This document shows positions 1-9,203 of a DNA stretch of 64,000 nucleotides, one piece after another. The notes beneath the pieces were generated by a model. The model made no database searches, was not told the DNA's origin, and saw nothing but the letters and a program-made list of their open reading frames with translations. Each line of letters begins with the position of its first letter. Position 1 is the stretch's first letter. The stretch is from contig NZ_JALNTW010000011.1 of the NCBI RefSeq assembly GCF_023161665.1, positions 62,001 through 126,000 of the forward strand, written 5' to 3'. The position numbers were made by a program, and so were the translations under genes. This stretch comes from Shewanella sp. 1CM18E (GTDB lineage Bacteria > Pseudomonadota > Gammaproteobacteria > Enterobacterales > Shewanellaceae).

Positions 1-226
1 CTTTGGTCAGTAATGAGTTGAGCTGCAGCGCATCTACTCGGCTAGCAAGACATAAGCCACTTAATGCCACACAACTAATAACCGCCAGCGACCAAGCAAC
101 AAAGCCTTGCGGTTTAAAGTAAGAAAACAACAACCAAAACACTAAAATAACTGCCGCTATTAGCAGTAAAGCTAACTCGTAATCAGCCCATTGTCCGGCT
201 TCATACGCTGTGATCCAAGATGACAT
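1..226 (-). CDS. membrane protein, partial (3' end outside window)
   Basis: An open frame of 75 codons starts at 226 (ATG) and runs off the left edge without a stop. It has a good ribosome site (GGAGGG, 4-5 bases before the ATG). The peptide begins MSSWITAYEAGQWADYE and has two hydrophobic segments, about residues 19-38 and 44-61, joined by a short basic, polar loop, so it is probably an inner-membrane protein. I do not recognise the family. It lies downstream of ubiA on the same strand, but a strong terminator at 431-464 separates the two, so it is probably its own transcription unit. Confidence 0.6.
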   Translation of the reverse strand, partial: MSSWITAYEAGQWADYELALLLIAAVILVFWLLFSYFKPQGFVAWSLAVISCVALSGLCLASRVDALQLNSLLTK

Positions 227-430
227 AAATCCCTCCGCAGCGACCAAATCCATTTGTTGCATATGGGTGCAAAGCCCTACCGGCTCGCGCTTTTAAATAA
301 ACTTACTCTATGAATATGTCACTGCAATGATCCTTCATTACAGTGCCTAACATCTTTGTTCAAATTAAGTATAGTCAGGATTTTTGCGAGGCTATTGAGA
401 TAAACGATGTATTACTTTGTAATCAGCCAT

Positions 431-464
431 AAAAAACGCCTCCAAATGCGTGCACTTGGAGGCG
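431..464 (-). terminator. rho-independent terminator of ubiA
   Basis: Nine-base-pair stem (437-445 with 456-464, arms CGCCTCCAA/TTGGAGGCG). On the minus strand it is followed by six T residues. It lies just past the ubiA stop. Confidence 0.85.
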
Positions 465-488
465 CTTAACTAACTGTAATAACAATAA

Positions 489-1355
489 CTAACCTAAAAT
501 GAGATAGTCTAAAGTCAGTGCGGCATACAATACAAAACCCGCCCAGTTATTGTTTAAAAAGGCTGTAAAACAATCTGCACGCTCTCGAGCAAATATCAGC
601 TTTTGTTGGTACAAACCAAAACCGATAAAGGACAAAATACCTAAGGCATAAATTTCGCCCCGCCCAGCCACCATACCCGCAACAATCAAACAGCTTAAGG
701 CTGCTAATTGAAATGCACCAATGATGTGACGATCGAAACGGCCAAATAAAATAGCGGTCGACTTAATACCGATTTTTAAATCATCATCGCGATCAACCAT
801 GGCGTACATCGTGTCGTACGCTACCGTCCAGCACCAGTTAGCTGCAAATAACCACCATGCTTCAGTAGGTACCGTACCTGTTTGCGCCGCATAAGCCATG
901 GGGATAGACCAGCTCCATACCGTGCCCAAAAACATCTGCGGCATGTTGGTATAACGCTTGGTGAAGGGATAAATAATCGTAAGAATGATGCCAACAACAG
1001 ATAGCTGCACCACCACAGGATTTAGCATCAGCACTAGGCCAAATGAAAATAAAGCGACAACCAGGAACAGTAATAAAGCTTCTTTACTGGAGATTTCACC
1101 GCTGGCTAACGGCCGAGATTTAGTGCGTTCAACGTGGGCGTCAAGATTTCTATCGGCATAGTCGTTAATAATACAGCCACAGGCGCGCATTGAGAAAACA
1201 CCAATCACAAAGATAATAAACACTTTAAGATCTGGTAAACCACCAGCAGCAAAGGTCAGTGCCATTAAACATGGCCACATCAATAACAAGGTACCAATGG
1301 GACGGTCCATACGCGCAAGTCGCATATAAACGTCTAGTTTATCCCTTAAATTCAT
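489..1355 (-). CDS. ubiA: 4-hydroxybenzoate octaprenyltransferase UbiA
   Basis: Membrane prenyltransferase of ubiquinone synthesis: it attaches the polyprenyl chain to 4-hydroxybenzoate. The 288-residue length is typical. The first Asp-rich motif NDYADRNLD is at residues 64-72, and the second ([13 protein letters not shown]) lies near residues 180-192. Together they bind the magnesium-diphosphate of the prenyl donor. Eight or nine hydrophobic segments are visible. The ATG at 1355 has GGAGAG upstream. ubiC is not adjacent on the visible side. The gene ends before a strong terminator and starts about 160 bases after the uvrD stop, so it is probably transcribed separately from uvrD. The assignment is firm. 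Confidence 0.95.
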   Translation of the reverse strand: MNLRDKLDVYMRLARMDRPIGTLLLMWPCLMALTFAAGGLPDLKVFIIFVIGVFSMRACGCIINDYADRNLDAHVERTKSRPLASGEISSKEALLLFLVVALFSFGLVLMLNPVVVQLSVVGIILTIIYPFTKRYTNMPQMFLGTVWSWSIPMAYAAQTGTVPTEAWWLFAANWCWTVAYDTMYAMVDRDDDLKIGIKSTAILFGRFDRHIIGAFQLAALSCLIVAGMVAGRGEIYALGILSFIGFGLYQQKLIFARERADCFTAFLNNNWAGFVLYAALTLDYLILG

Positions 1356-1470
1356 GTTCAGGCTCTCCTACAACGTCTTCGGCCTTTAGTTTTGTAACCG
1401 CATTATGACTGAGCTGTAACAGTATTCAACCAGTATTGAGATAAATAAAATTGCTACCGCTGTTATCGGC

Positions 1471-1501
1471 TAAAAATAAGGCTGAGTCTACGCTCAGCCT
1501 T
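1471..1501 (-). terminator. terminator of uvrD
   Basis: Nine-base-pair stem (1478-1486 with 1493-1501, AAGGCTGAG/CTCAGCCTT) followed on the minus strand by ATTTTTA. It lies directly after the uvrD stop. Confidence 0.8.
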
Positions 1502-1517
1502 AATTTCTAACCAGGAT

Positions 1518-3683
1518 TTACAATGACTCTAAACGGGCGTAAGCGATCACTAACCACTTACTACCAACATCCAAGAAGTTAACTTGAATACGCGCCTGCG
1601 CACCGCTGCCCTCATAGTTAGTCACAGTGCCTTCACCAAACTTAGGATGCATCACACGTTGGCCAATCTTAAAGCCTGAATCATTAAAGGCATCATCTTG
1701 CTTACCAAAGCGAGTGCTCACTGCAGGCGCTGAAACTTGGGTACGCATGCGGATCTCTTGTACGTATTGCTCTGGAATTTCCTTAACAAAACGCGATGGT
1801 CTGGCAAAGCTTTCACGACCATAGATACGGCGTGATTCAGCATAGGTGATATAGAGCTTTTGCATGGCGCGGGTCATCCCCACATAACAAAGACGGCGCT
1901 CTTCATCGAGGCGGTCACCTTCATCAATGGCCATTTGGCTTGGGAATAATCCTTCTTCTACCCCCGCCATAAACACCATAGGGAACTCTAGACCTTTGGC
2001 CGAGTGCAATGTCATTAGCTGCACCGCATCGGTAAACTCATCCGCTTGACCTTCACCCGCTTCTAATGCTGCATGAGACAAGAAAGCATTTAGCTCGCCC
2101 ATATCTTCAAGATCTTCTGGCATAACAAAACTACGCGCAGCCGTTACTAACTCTTCTAAGTTTTCTACACGAGCACGCGCTTTCTCACTTTTCTCCGCTT
2201 CATACATGGCCTTTAGCCCTGAGGTTTGGATCACATGATCTGTCATGCGATGCAGAGATTGCTCGTCAGTGTCCATACGCATGGCAATAATCAAGTCCAT
2301 AAAGCCACGTACAGCGTTTGCTGCACGGCCTGCGAGGACTTTCTCTTCAAGTAAGCGAACACTCGCTTCCCACAAGGTCATCTCCTGTTGGCGCGCTGTG
2401 GTACGAATAATCTCTAAGGTGCGGTCGCCAATACCACGAGTTGGGGTATTCACCACACGCTCAAAGGCGGCATCATCATTCTTGTTATTAATCAGACGCA
2501 AATAACCCATTGCATCTTTAATCTCTTGGCGTTCGAAGAAGCGCAAGCCGCCATAAATTCGATAGGCGATACCTTTATGTAATAATGCCTCTTCCAAAAC
2601 ACGAGACTGCGCGTTAGAGCGATATAAAATAGCACAATCTTCTAACTTGCCACCTTCGTCTTGCCAGTCAGTGATACGGCCAACGATAAAGCGTGCTTCG
2701 TCCATTTCGTTAAAGGCGCAGTACAGACCAATTGGCTCACCGTCTTTATCGTCGGTCCATAGCTTTTTACCCATACGATCTGGGTTATTGGCAATCAACT
2801 CGTTCGAGGCATTTAGGATATTGCCACTAGAACGGTAGTTTTGTTCTAGTCGAATGGTTTGTGCTGCAGGGAAGTCAGCTAAAAACTTATGTAAGTTCTC
2901 AACCTGGGCGCCTCGCCAACCATAAATAGACTGATCGTCATCACCAACAATCATCACATTGGCCGTTGAGCCCGCAAGCACGCGGATCCAAGCATATTGG
3001 ATGGCGTTGGTATCTTGGAATTCGTCTACCAAGATATGTTTAAATCTGTCTTGGTAGTGATCCAAAATATGCGGCTTGTTAAGCCACAGTTCATGGGCTC
3101 TTAGCAGAATTTCAGCAAAATCGACCAAGCCTGCGCGATCGCACGAGTCTTGATAGATTTGATAAATCTTTAGCAGGTTTTGTTCAATCGGAAAGCCGCC
3201 AGCATCGATGTGCGATGGACGCAGACCTAAGTCTTTCTTACCATTGATATAGCCTTGTGCTTGTCTTGGCGGATATTGCTTCTCGTCCAAGTTAAGGCTT
3301 TTTAAAATACGTTTGATTAGACGCAACTGATCGTCTGAATCTAAAATTTGGAAGCTTTCAGGTAGATTGGCATCTTTGTAATGGGTGCGCAGTAATCGAT
3401 GAGCTAAGCCGTGGAAAGTACCAATCCACATGCGGCTCATATTGCCACCAGCCACTTTTTCAACGCGCTCGCGCATCTCCTTGGCCGCTTTATTGGTAAA
3501 GGTTACCGCTAAAATGGCATAAGGGCTTTGCTGTTCAACCTGCATTAACCAAGCAATTCTGTGGGTTAACACCCGCGTTTTGCCACTACCTGCGCCCGCT
3601 AGCACTAACATGCTAGATTGCGGTGCACCAACAGCTTCGCGCTGCTTATCATTTAGGCCGTCGAGTAAAGAAGATACGTCCAT
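1518..3683 (-). CDS. uvrD: DNA helicase II UvrD
   Basis: Superfamily 1A 3'-5' helicase acting in nucleotide excision and methyl-directed mismatch repair. The helicase motifs appear in order: Walker A GAGSGKT near residue 32, DEFQDTNAIQY, GDDDQSIYGWRGA, the YRSS motif, LMTLHSAKGLEFP, and YVGMTRA. The C-terminal tail ends in the expected tudor-like segment (IGQRVMHPKFGEG). The frame opens at a TTG at 3695, but the ATG at 3683 (MDVSSLLDGLNDKQREA) matches the usual UvrD N-terminus and has GGAGG five bases upstream. It was chosen and gives 721 residues. No overlap with neighbours. Confidence 0.95.
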   Translation of the reverse strand: MDVSSLLDGLNDKQREAVGAPQSSMLVLAGAGSGKTRVLTHRIAWLMQVEQQSPYAILAVTFTNKAAKEMRERVEKVAGGNMSRMWIGTFHGLAHRLLRTHYKDANLPESFQILDSDDQLRLIKRILKSLNLDEKQYPPRQAQGYINGKKDLGLRPSHIDAGGFPIEQNLLKIYQIYQDSCDRAGLVDFAEILLRAHELWLNKPHILDHYQDRFKHILVDEFQDTNAIQYAWIRVLAGSTANVMIVGDDDQSIYGWRGAQVENLHKFLADFPAAQTIRLEQNYRSSGNILNASNELIANNPDRMGKKLWTDDKDGEPIGLYCAFNEMDEARFIVGRITDWQDEGGKLEDCAILYRSNAQSRVLEEALLHKGIAYRIYGGLRFFERQEIKDAMGYLRLINNKNDDAAFERVVNTPTRGIGDRTLEIIRTTARQQEMTLWEASVRLLEEKVLAGRAANAVRGFMDLIIAMRMDTDEQSLHRMTDHVIQTSGLKAMYEAEKSEKARARVENLEELVTAARSFVMPEDLEDMGELNAFLSHAALEAGEGQADEFTDAVQLMTLHSAKGLEFPMVFMAGVEEGLFPSQMAIDEGDRLDEERRLCYVGMTRAMQKLYITYAESRRIYGRESFARPSRFVKEIPEQYVQEIRMRTQVSAPAVSTRFGKQDDAFNDSGFKIGQRVMHPKFGEGTVTNYEGSGAQARIQVNFLDVGSKWLVIAYARLESL

Positions 3684-3774
3684 TATTGCCTCCAAAAAAT
3701 CAGGCGGGCAGTATAACAGATGCAGAGAAGCTCAGGATAGAATATGCGAGATCGCGATGGTGAAAATCATGCTA

Positions 3775-3802
3775 TTGCCAAAGCGACACGTCGCCTTGGC
3801 AA
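3775..3802 (-). terminator. possible terminator hairpin after the RidA-family gene
   Basis: Long imperfect stem: TTGCCAA (3775-3781) pairs with TTGGCAA (3796-3802), and GCGAC pairs with GTCGC inside it. The T-tract on the minus side is weak, so this may be a terminator or only a 3' stabilising hairpin. Confidence 0.4.
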
Positions 3803-3813
3803 TCACTTAGCTA

Positions 3814-4167
3814 TTACGCTTTTTCTGCAGCAACCACTGAAATCTCTACCAACAAGGCTTCACGGGCCATCTTAGCTTCAACACAAGCACGAGCTGGTGC
3901 AAAACCCGCTGGCACCCAAGCATCCCAAACTGCGTTCATCTCTGCAAAGTATTGCATGTCTTTTATGTATATCGTTGCCGACAAGATATGCTCTCTATCG
4001 CTACCAGCTTGCTCTAGCAAAGCATCAACTTTTTCCAGCATAGTGCGCGTTTGCTCAGTGATGTCTTGCTCGGCATCTTTTGCCACCTGGCCACATAAAT
4101 AGATAGTGCCGTTATGCTTAACAATGCGACTCATGCGGGCTGCGGTTTCGATTCTTTCAATAGTCAT
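3814..4167 (-). CDS. RidA/YjgF family protein
   Basis: 117-residue member of the YjgF/YER057c/UK114 family. Members of the RidA branch hydrolyse reactive enamine/imine intermediates made by PLP enzymes; other branches have less certain roles. The family core is visible: CGQVA at about residues 25-29, the helix with [17 protein letters not shown], and the C-terminal [11 protein letters not shown] segment containing the Arg used for substrate binding in RidA. It stands alone between uvrD and a cyclic-di-GMP gene, so the context does not help. A true RidA would be close to 128 residues; this shorter protein may belong to a sister subfamily. Confidence 0.8.
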   Translation of the reverse strand: MTIERIETAARMSRIVKHNGTIYLCGQVAKDAEQDITEQTRTMLEKVDALLEQAGSDREHILSATIYIKDMQYFAEMNAVWDAWVPAGFAPARACVEAKMAREALLVEISVVAAEKA

Positions 4168-4382
4168 ATTTTGCTCATTAACTCAATTTATAAAGGCGTG
4201 TCGATATAATTTCCGCCTAGAGTCTAACTAGCGAAACACATTTTTCCAATGAAAAATACTTATGATTCAAACGGATGTTTTGTATACGTTCGCATGATTT
4301 ACTATTTCGCTTTTAAAGTCCTATACTTAAACACAATAGGTAATCAACGGATTTGATTTTCTGCGTGCTTAAAGGACTAAAC

Positions 4383-4529
4383 ATGACTTATTTCAACGCC
4401 CCTCTCAGCTTTATCTCTCGCGTAAGCACTCCTTGGGTTACCTGGTCCATTCGCTACCAATCTAGTCGCTCTAAACGCCACCGCAGCTTGCAACGATTAT
4501 TCATCGTTAGTTGTACACAGGCATTCTAG
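4383..4529 (+). CDS. small basic ORF of 48 codons upstream of the GGDEF-EAL gene
   Basis: ATG at 4383 with AAAGGA seven bases upstream; stop TAG at 4527-4529. The peptide has an aromatic-rich first half (MTYFNAPLSF..., WVTWSIRY) and an Arg/Lys-rich middle (SSRSKRHRSLQR). Its stop codon overlaps the start of the ribosome site (TAGGAG) of the GGDEF-EAL gene ten bases on, the arrangement expected for translational coupling or a leader peptide. I do not recognise the family. The good ribosome site and tight spacing favour a real gene, but its size leaves room for chance. Confidence 0.5.
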   Translation: MTYFNAPLSFISRVSTPWVTWSIRYQSSRSKRHRSLQRLFIVSCTQAF

Positions 4530-4539
4530 GAGCAAAGCT

Positions 4540-6612
4540 ATGCAAGCAAATAAAAAGCCCCCAATAACTCTTACTCATTTATGCCTAGTTATGCTTATCG
4601 CATCAATAGTTACTGGCATATGCTGGACGTTAAACTTATTTCAGCAGCAGCCTGCGCTTGAATTGATTATTCCATCATTTCTAGTGGCTAACATAGTTAT
4701 TGCCGCGGGTATTTGGCTGAGGTTCCGCCAACAATCGAGTCGAGTCTCTCAACTCAGTACTCACATAGCCAATAGCTTTTTAAAGTCGCAAAACCATAAA
4801 ACAGAATCTGCTCACGACCAGGATCCATTAGGTAAGCTCGAAGTCAACGTCCAACAATTAAGCCAACACCTTAGTAACGAGTTATCGCGCTCCTCAAAAC
4901 AGCAGCAACCACAAGAAAACGGCCAACTTTTATCAGCTATTTTAGACTCGGCAGCCGTAGCGGTTTACGCCGTAGATAGTTCCGGTACCTGTATCTATGC
5001 CAACCCGCAATGTGCTCAGTTATTGGGTTATAGCACCCCAGCCGACCTGCTTAATGTCAATATGCGACAAATCATCGATCAAAATGCCGCTCAAAGCTGT
5101 ATCGACCTTACCATTCAGGATATTAAAGAAGACACATTTTGGCGCGCAGACGGTAGTAGCTTTCCTGTTGAATATAAGTCACAACCTCTGGACTTAGGTG
5201 AGCAACATAAAGGCGCAGTGATCTCTTTTTACGATAACAGCGAACGTTTAGAAGCTGAGGCACTTATTCGCCATCAAGCTCACTACGATACCCTCACCGA
5301 TCTACCAAACCGATTCTTGGCACTAAAGAGACTTGAACAACTGGTTGAGGCCAGTGAACGCAACGAGCAGATGATTGCTGTGATCTTTTTAGACCTGGAC
5401 GATTTCAAGAAGATTAATGACTCACTCGGTCATGAAGCCGGAGACCAACTGCTTATCACCGCATCAGAGCGATTGCTCAAAGCCACTCGCGCCGAAGACA
5501 CTGTTGGCCGCTTAGGTGGCGACGAATTTATTATTTTGCTCGATGGGCTCTCTAGCGCCAATGATGCCCAGCCTTTGGCTGAAAACCTTATTGCAGGCTT
5601 TAGAAAGCCATTTTACATTGATAATCGCCAGCTAATTTTGACTGCCAGCATTGGTATTGCGATTTACCCCAATGACGGTAAAACCCCATCAGAGCTGCTG
5701 CGCAACGCTGACTCAGCCATGTACCACACTAAGAGTATTGGCCGAAATACCTATTCATACTTCACCCATGCAATGAACAAAGAAGTATCTCGCCGCCTAG
5801 CCATTGAGGAGCAGATCCATGGCGCTTTAGCTCGCAATGAGCTAACGGTACATTACCAAATTCAGCTCGACATTCGTGACGGCACCATTATGGGAGCCGA
5901 GGCACTCCTGCGCTGGGATAACCCGACATTGGGCAGTGTGTCACCGGCAGAGTTTATTCCTATTGCTGAGCAAACAGGTGTCATCGAACCTATGGGTGAT
6001 TTTATTTTGCAGCGCTCACTTGAAGCGGCACGCACTTGGCAGCAAACATTTAATGACAACTTTAGGGTGGCAATTAACTTATCACCTAGACAGTTTAGAA
6101 ATCCAAACCTAGTACAATCAATTAAAGACAAAGTCGCAGAAGCAGGTATGAAACCGGCAGATTTAGAGCTAGAAATCACTGAAGGAGTGCTGCTGAGTGG
6201 CCATGCTTATACCTTAGATGCCTTAATGCAATTGAGTAAAGCCGGCTTTTGTATCTCTATGGATGACTTTGGTACTGGCTACTCATCACTGAGTTACTTG
6301 CGCACTTACCCATTTAAAATCCTTAAGATCGATCGCAGCTTCATTAACGACATGAATAAGGATGATAAGAGTAAAGAGCTGATCATCGCGACCATTGAGA
6401 TGGCACATGCGTTAGGTATACAGGTGATTGCAGAGGGGGTTGAAACTCAAAAGCAGCTAGATGAACTCTGCTTTATGATGTGTGATTACGCTCAGGGCTT
6501 TTTAATTAGCAAGCCAGCAGCTTTTGATGAGTTACTTATAATTGGCGAGAAATATCAGGCATTGCACCAAAAGTTAGTGCAGCAGAATAATCACACTCTC
6601 AAGGTGATATAA
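4540..6612 (+). CDS. membrane GGDEF-EAL cyclic-di-GMP protein with PAS domain
   Basis: 690-residue bifunctional cyclic-di-GMP enzyme. Two N-terminal membrane helices (about 10-33 and 40-61) are followed by a linker, a PAS domain (about 130-225), a GGDEF domain and an EAL domain. The active-site loop is canonical (GGDEF at 326-330), with an RxxD inhibitory site (RAED) five residues before it. The EAL signature EALLRW begins at 454, and NLSPRQF, ELEITEG, MDDFGTGYSS, LKIDRSF and IAEGVET are all present. Both activities are therefore possible on residues seen. ATG at 4540 has TAGGAG upstream, overlapping the stop of the 48-codon ORF. Likely role: setting local cyclic-di-GMP for biofilm or motility in response to a PAS signal (inference). 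Confidence 0.92.
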   Translation: MQANKKPPITLTHLCLVMLIASIVTGICWTLNLFQQQPALELIIPSFLVANIVIAAGIWLRFRQQSSRVSQLSTHIANSFLKSQNHKTESAHDQDPLGKLEVNVQQLSQHLSNELSRSSKQQQPQENGQLLSAILDSAAVAVYAVDSSGTCIYANPQCAQLLGYSTPADLLNVNMRQIIDQNAAQSCIDLTIQDIKEDTFWRADGSSFPVEYKSQPLDLGEQHKGAVISFYDNSERLEAEALIRHQAHYDTLTDLPNRFLALKRLEQLVEASERNEQMIAVIFLDLDDFKKINDSLGHEAGDQLLITASERLLKATRAEDTVGRLGGDEFIILLDGLSSANDAQPLAENLIAGFRKPFYIDNRQLILTASIGIAIYPNDGKTPSELLRNADSAMYHTKSIGRNTYSYFTHAMNKEVSRRLAIEEQIHGALARNELTVHYQIQLDIRDGTIMGAEALLRWDNPTLGSVSPAEFIPIAEQTGVIEPMGDFILQRSLEAARTWQQTFNDNFRVAINLSPRQFRNPNLVQSIKDKVAEAGMKPADLELEITEGVLLSGHAYTLDALMQLSKAGFCISMDDFGTGYSSLSYLRTYPFKILKIDRSFINDMNKDDKSKELIIATIEMAHALGIQVIAEGVETQKQLDELCFMMCDYAQGFLISKPAAFDELLIIGEKYQALHQKLVQQNNHTLKVI

Positions 6613-6714
6613 GTGCAAAGTACTTATTTCCAATGCTAACTTTAGACGCTTACTTGAAGTACTTGCCTTAAAAAAACTAGCTTCAATAACAAGCTAAAAC
6701 GCCACACTACAAAT

Positions 6715-6750
6715 GCCGTAAGTGGTCTATAACTAAAACTTACGGCTTTT
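6715..6750 (+). terminator. possible terminator of the GGDEF-EAL gene
   Basis: GCCGTAAGT (6715-6723) pairs with ACTTACGGC (6738-6746), followed by TTTT. The loop is long (14 bases), and the right arm lies inside the end of the convergent NUDIX gene. Confidence 0.5.
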
Positions 6751-7146
6751 CACCACGCCACTATAATTTAGACAATCTTCGATTCGCTGTTTTTGCACAG
6801 CGCTAAGGCTAGACACAGGTATAAAACGGTACTCGCTGTGCTCATCACTCAGGGTAATATTTGCAGCTTCGGCCAACTCACATTTAAAGATAAACGCTTG
6901 TGAATCATAGGCTTGATGATAACAAACACCGCTAAGGTAGTTAACTGTAACCGCTGCACCAAGCTCTTCTAAACATTCACGCAGCAAGGCCTCATGAATA
7001 GTTTCCCCAGGCTCCAAAGCTCCACCCGGTAGACCCCAGTCACAATGACCATAAGTCGCTTTAAGCAATAGCACTTTGGGCTCTGTCTCACCTTGCTCAA
7101 TAATCACCGCATGACTGCTCAGGCGGAACTTATCATTAAATGCCAT
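6733..7146 (-). CDS. NUDIX hydrolase
   Basis: NUDIX-fold pyrophosphohydrolase of about 137 residues. The NUDIX box is complete: G, five residues, E, seven residues, REclEELG (GALEPGETIHEALLRECLEE region), so the magnesium-binding glutamates are present. The substrate cannot be read from sequence. The frame extends to an ATG at 7176, but the ATG at 7146 (MAFNDKFRLSSHAV) puts the start just before the fold and has AAAGGT upstream; the choice between them is uncertain. Its 3' end faces the GGDEF-EAL gene. Confidence 0.85.
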   Translation of the reverse strand: MAFNDKFRLSSHAVIIEQGETEPKVLLLKATYGHCDWGLPGGALEPGETIHEALLRECLEELGAAVTVNYLSGVCYHQAYDSQAFIFKCELAEAANITLSDEHSEYRFIPVSSLSAVQKQRIEDCLNYSGVVKSRKF

Positions 7147-7210
7147 ATGCCTACCTTTAATATCAATTGGTATCATTTGCTGTCCGCCATTATCTCTAGC
7201 TTAACTAATA

Positions 7211-7252
7211 CCAAAAAAAGTGTTAATCCCATAGAGGACTAACACTTTCGTT
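7211..7252 (-). terminator. terminator of the nfeD-SPFH operon
   Basis: Stem AAAGTGTTA (7217-7225) with TAACACTTT (7240-7248), extended by TCC/GGA. On the minus strand seven T residues follow. A run of T on the plus side (7251-7256) could make it work in both directions. Confidence 0.8.
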
Positions 7253-7309
7253 TTTTCGTTAGCTATAGCACTTGCTAAACAAACATGGCGACAAAACTGT
7301 ATCGCGCAT

Positions 7310-8251
7310 TTACTTTGGTTTTGGTGTTTCTTCCAAACCTATGCTGTTCATCCAATGGTCAAAGTCCATCATGTTACCAGGCAAAATAACTTTGCTTTGG
7401 CCACTGCTAACACCATCAAGCTGCTTGAGATATTGCGCACCCAACTGCATACGCACTACATTTTTACCGCCCGGTGCGGCAATTACGGTAGCCATACGCT
7501 CAATCGACTCAGCGGTCGCTCGAGCAATCGTTAAGATCTCTTCACCTTTACCTTCAGCCTCGTTGATACGGCGCTGCATTTCACCTTCAGAGTGGTTAAT
7601 GGTTTCGGTTTTAATACCTTCAGAGCGGTTAATTTTGCTCTGTTTGTCACCTTCACTTTTTGCCAGTAATGCACGGCGTTCACGCTCGGCATTTACTTGC
7701 ATTTCCATGGCGTTTTTAACCGTTTCTGGTGGGGTAATGTTTTTAATCTCGTAACGGTGTACACGAATGCCCCACATAGCACCGGCTTGATCTAGCACTT
7801 CAACCACTTTCGCGCTGATCACATCACGCTCTTCAAAGGTACGGTCCAAATCTAGCGTACCAATCACGCTTCGCGTTGTGGTTTGTGCCAACTGAATAGC
7901 TGCATAGCGGTAATCAGTTACCCCGTAACTTGCTTTAACCGGATCAACCACAGAGATATAGATAACCCCGTCAACTTCAACATTGACTTCATCACAAGAG
8001 AAACACTCCTGTGGCGGCACATCAATGGTTTCCTCTTTTAGGTCGTGGATGTAAGCCACTTTATCAACGAATGGTACTAATGCATGAAAACCTGCATCTA
8101 AGGTTGAGTGGTACTTACCTAAACGCTCGACAATGTAAGCTGATTTTGTTGGAACTAAGCGAATCGACTGAAACAGCTTAATCACAAAGATAGCAAAAAT
8201 TAAGCCCCAAATGGCCATGACGATCATATCGGTATTAATGCCTGCAATCAT
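7310..8251 (-). CDS. SPFH-domain (stomatin/prohibitin-like, QmcA type) protein, distal copy
   Basis: 313-residue membrane-anchored SPFH protein. One N-terminal helix (about 8-27) is followed by the SPFH/band-7 domain (about 30-190; ERLGKYHSTLDAGFHALVPF) and a charged helical region with repeated SEG(D/E)KQ-type units (about 205-260). Such proteins form large membrane rings or cages and often partner with NfeD proteins and membrane proteases. It is the last gene of a three-gene operon and overlaps the preceding SPFH gene by one base (TAATG), so translation is probably coupled. Which paralogue is the QmcA orthologue cannot be decided here. Confidence 0.88.
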   Translation of the reverse strand: MIAGINTDMIVMAIWGLIFAIFVIKLFQSIRLVPTKSAYIVERLGKYHSTLDAGFHALVPFVDKVAYIHDLKEETIDVPPQECFSCDEVNVEVDGVIYISVVDPVKASYGVTDYRYAAIQLAQTTTRSVIGTLDLDRTFEERDVISAKVVEVLDQAGAMWGIRVHRYEIKNITPPETVKNAMEMQVNAERERRALLAKSEGDKQSKINRSEGIKTETINHSEGEMQRRINEAEGKGEEILTIARATAESIERMATVIAAPGGKNVVRMQLGAQYLKQLDGVSSGQSKVILPGNMMDFDHWMNSIGLEETPKPK

Positions 8252-9180
8252 TAGCGTGCTCCTTTTGCTGAGTTGGCTGTTACTGCGCTAGTAACCTGCT
8301 CCATGCCTTCAAAAAAACCTTCGATTTTAGCCAGCTCTGCAGGTACTACCGACACATCAGCTTCACCTAAGATTTTACCGACTTGCGCAATAAACTGCTC
8401 TTTAAGCTGCATATTCATCGCTTCGTTGCCGCCATCTTTTGCTAGTGCAGCAGATACCAGCTCCATACCCTCAGCCTTTGCCCGAGCAATTATCGCAATT
8501 TCCTGTGCGGTACCTTTTGCCTCGTTAATTCGACGCTGCTTTTCACCTTCAGACAGGTTGATAGCCTCTTGGCGCTCACCTTCAGAAAGGTTAATCATGG
8601 CCGCCTTTTCAGCATTCGCTAAGGTAATTTCTGCACGCTTGCTACGCTCAGCTTCCATTTGCTTTTCAAGGGTATGAATAACTTTACGTGATGGGGTAAT
8701 GTTTTTAATCTCGTAGCGCAGTACTTTAATGCCCCAAGGATCAGAGGCTTTATCAATTTCACGCACAATAGACTCGTTAAGACTGTCTCGCTCAGAGAAG
8801 GTTTGGCTAAGACTTAGCTTACCAATTTCAGATCGCATGGTGGTTTGCGCCAGATTCACTGCCGCGCGGCGATAATCTTCAATACCGTAACTGGCAAGCT
8901 TGCCATCCATCACTTTTAGATAGACTAAACCGTCAACTTCTAGCTGAGTGTTATCTTTTGAAATACAGCTTTGTGGCGGTACATCAAGTACTTGTTCACG
9001 GATCTCATGCTTATAAGCAACGCGGTCGAAAAATGGAATTAGAAAGTGAAAACCTGGCTGTAATACGGTGCGAAATTTACCAAGGCGCTCAATCACATTG
9101 ACCTCACGCATAGGCACAATAAGCAGTAATTTGTAGAGAATAAAAAACACAAACAGAACAAACAGTGTAATTCCGAACAT
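8251..9180 (-). CDS. SPFH-domain (stomatin/prohibitin-like) protein, proximal copy
   Basis: 309-residue paralogue of the next gene in the operon, with the same plan: membrane helix at about 3-22, SPFH domain (ERLGKFRTVLQPGFHFLIPF), then tandem INLSEGE(R/K)Q helical units. The two copies are clearly related but well diverged, so they are probably not redundant and may co-assemble into a hetero-oligomer (inference from operon pairing). It starts 23 bases after nfeD. The tail after about residue 255 is less conserved between the two copies. Confidence 0.88.
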   Translation of the reverse strand: MFGITLFVLFVFFILYKLLLIVPMREVNVIERLGKFRTVLQPGFHFLIPFFDRVAYKHEIREQVLDVPPQSCISKDNTQLEVDGLVYLKVMDGKLASYGIEDYRRAAVNLAQTTMRSEIGKLSLSQTFSERDSLNESIVREIDKASDPWGIKVLRYEIKNITPSRKVIHTLEKQMEAERSKRAEITLANAEKAAMINLSEGERQEAINLSEGEKQRRINEAKGTAQEIAIIARAKAEGMELVSAALAKDGGNEAMNMQLKEQFIAQVGKILGEADVSVVPAELAKIEGFFEGMEQVTSAVTANSAKGAR

Positions 9181-9203
9181 AAATAGATTCCTTCCTTTTT
9201 AAA

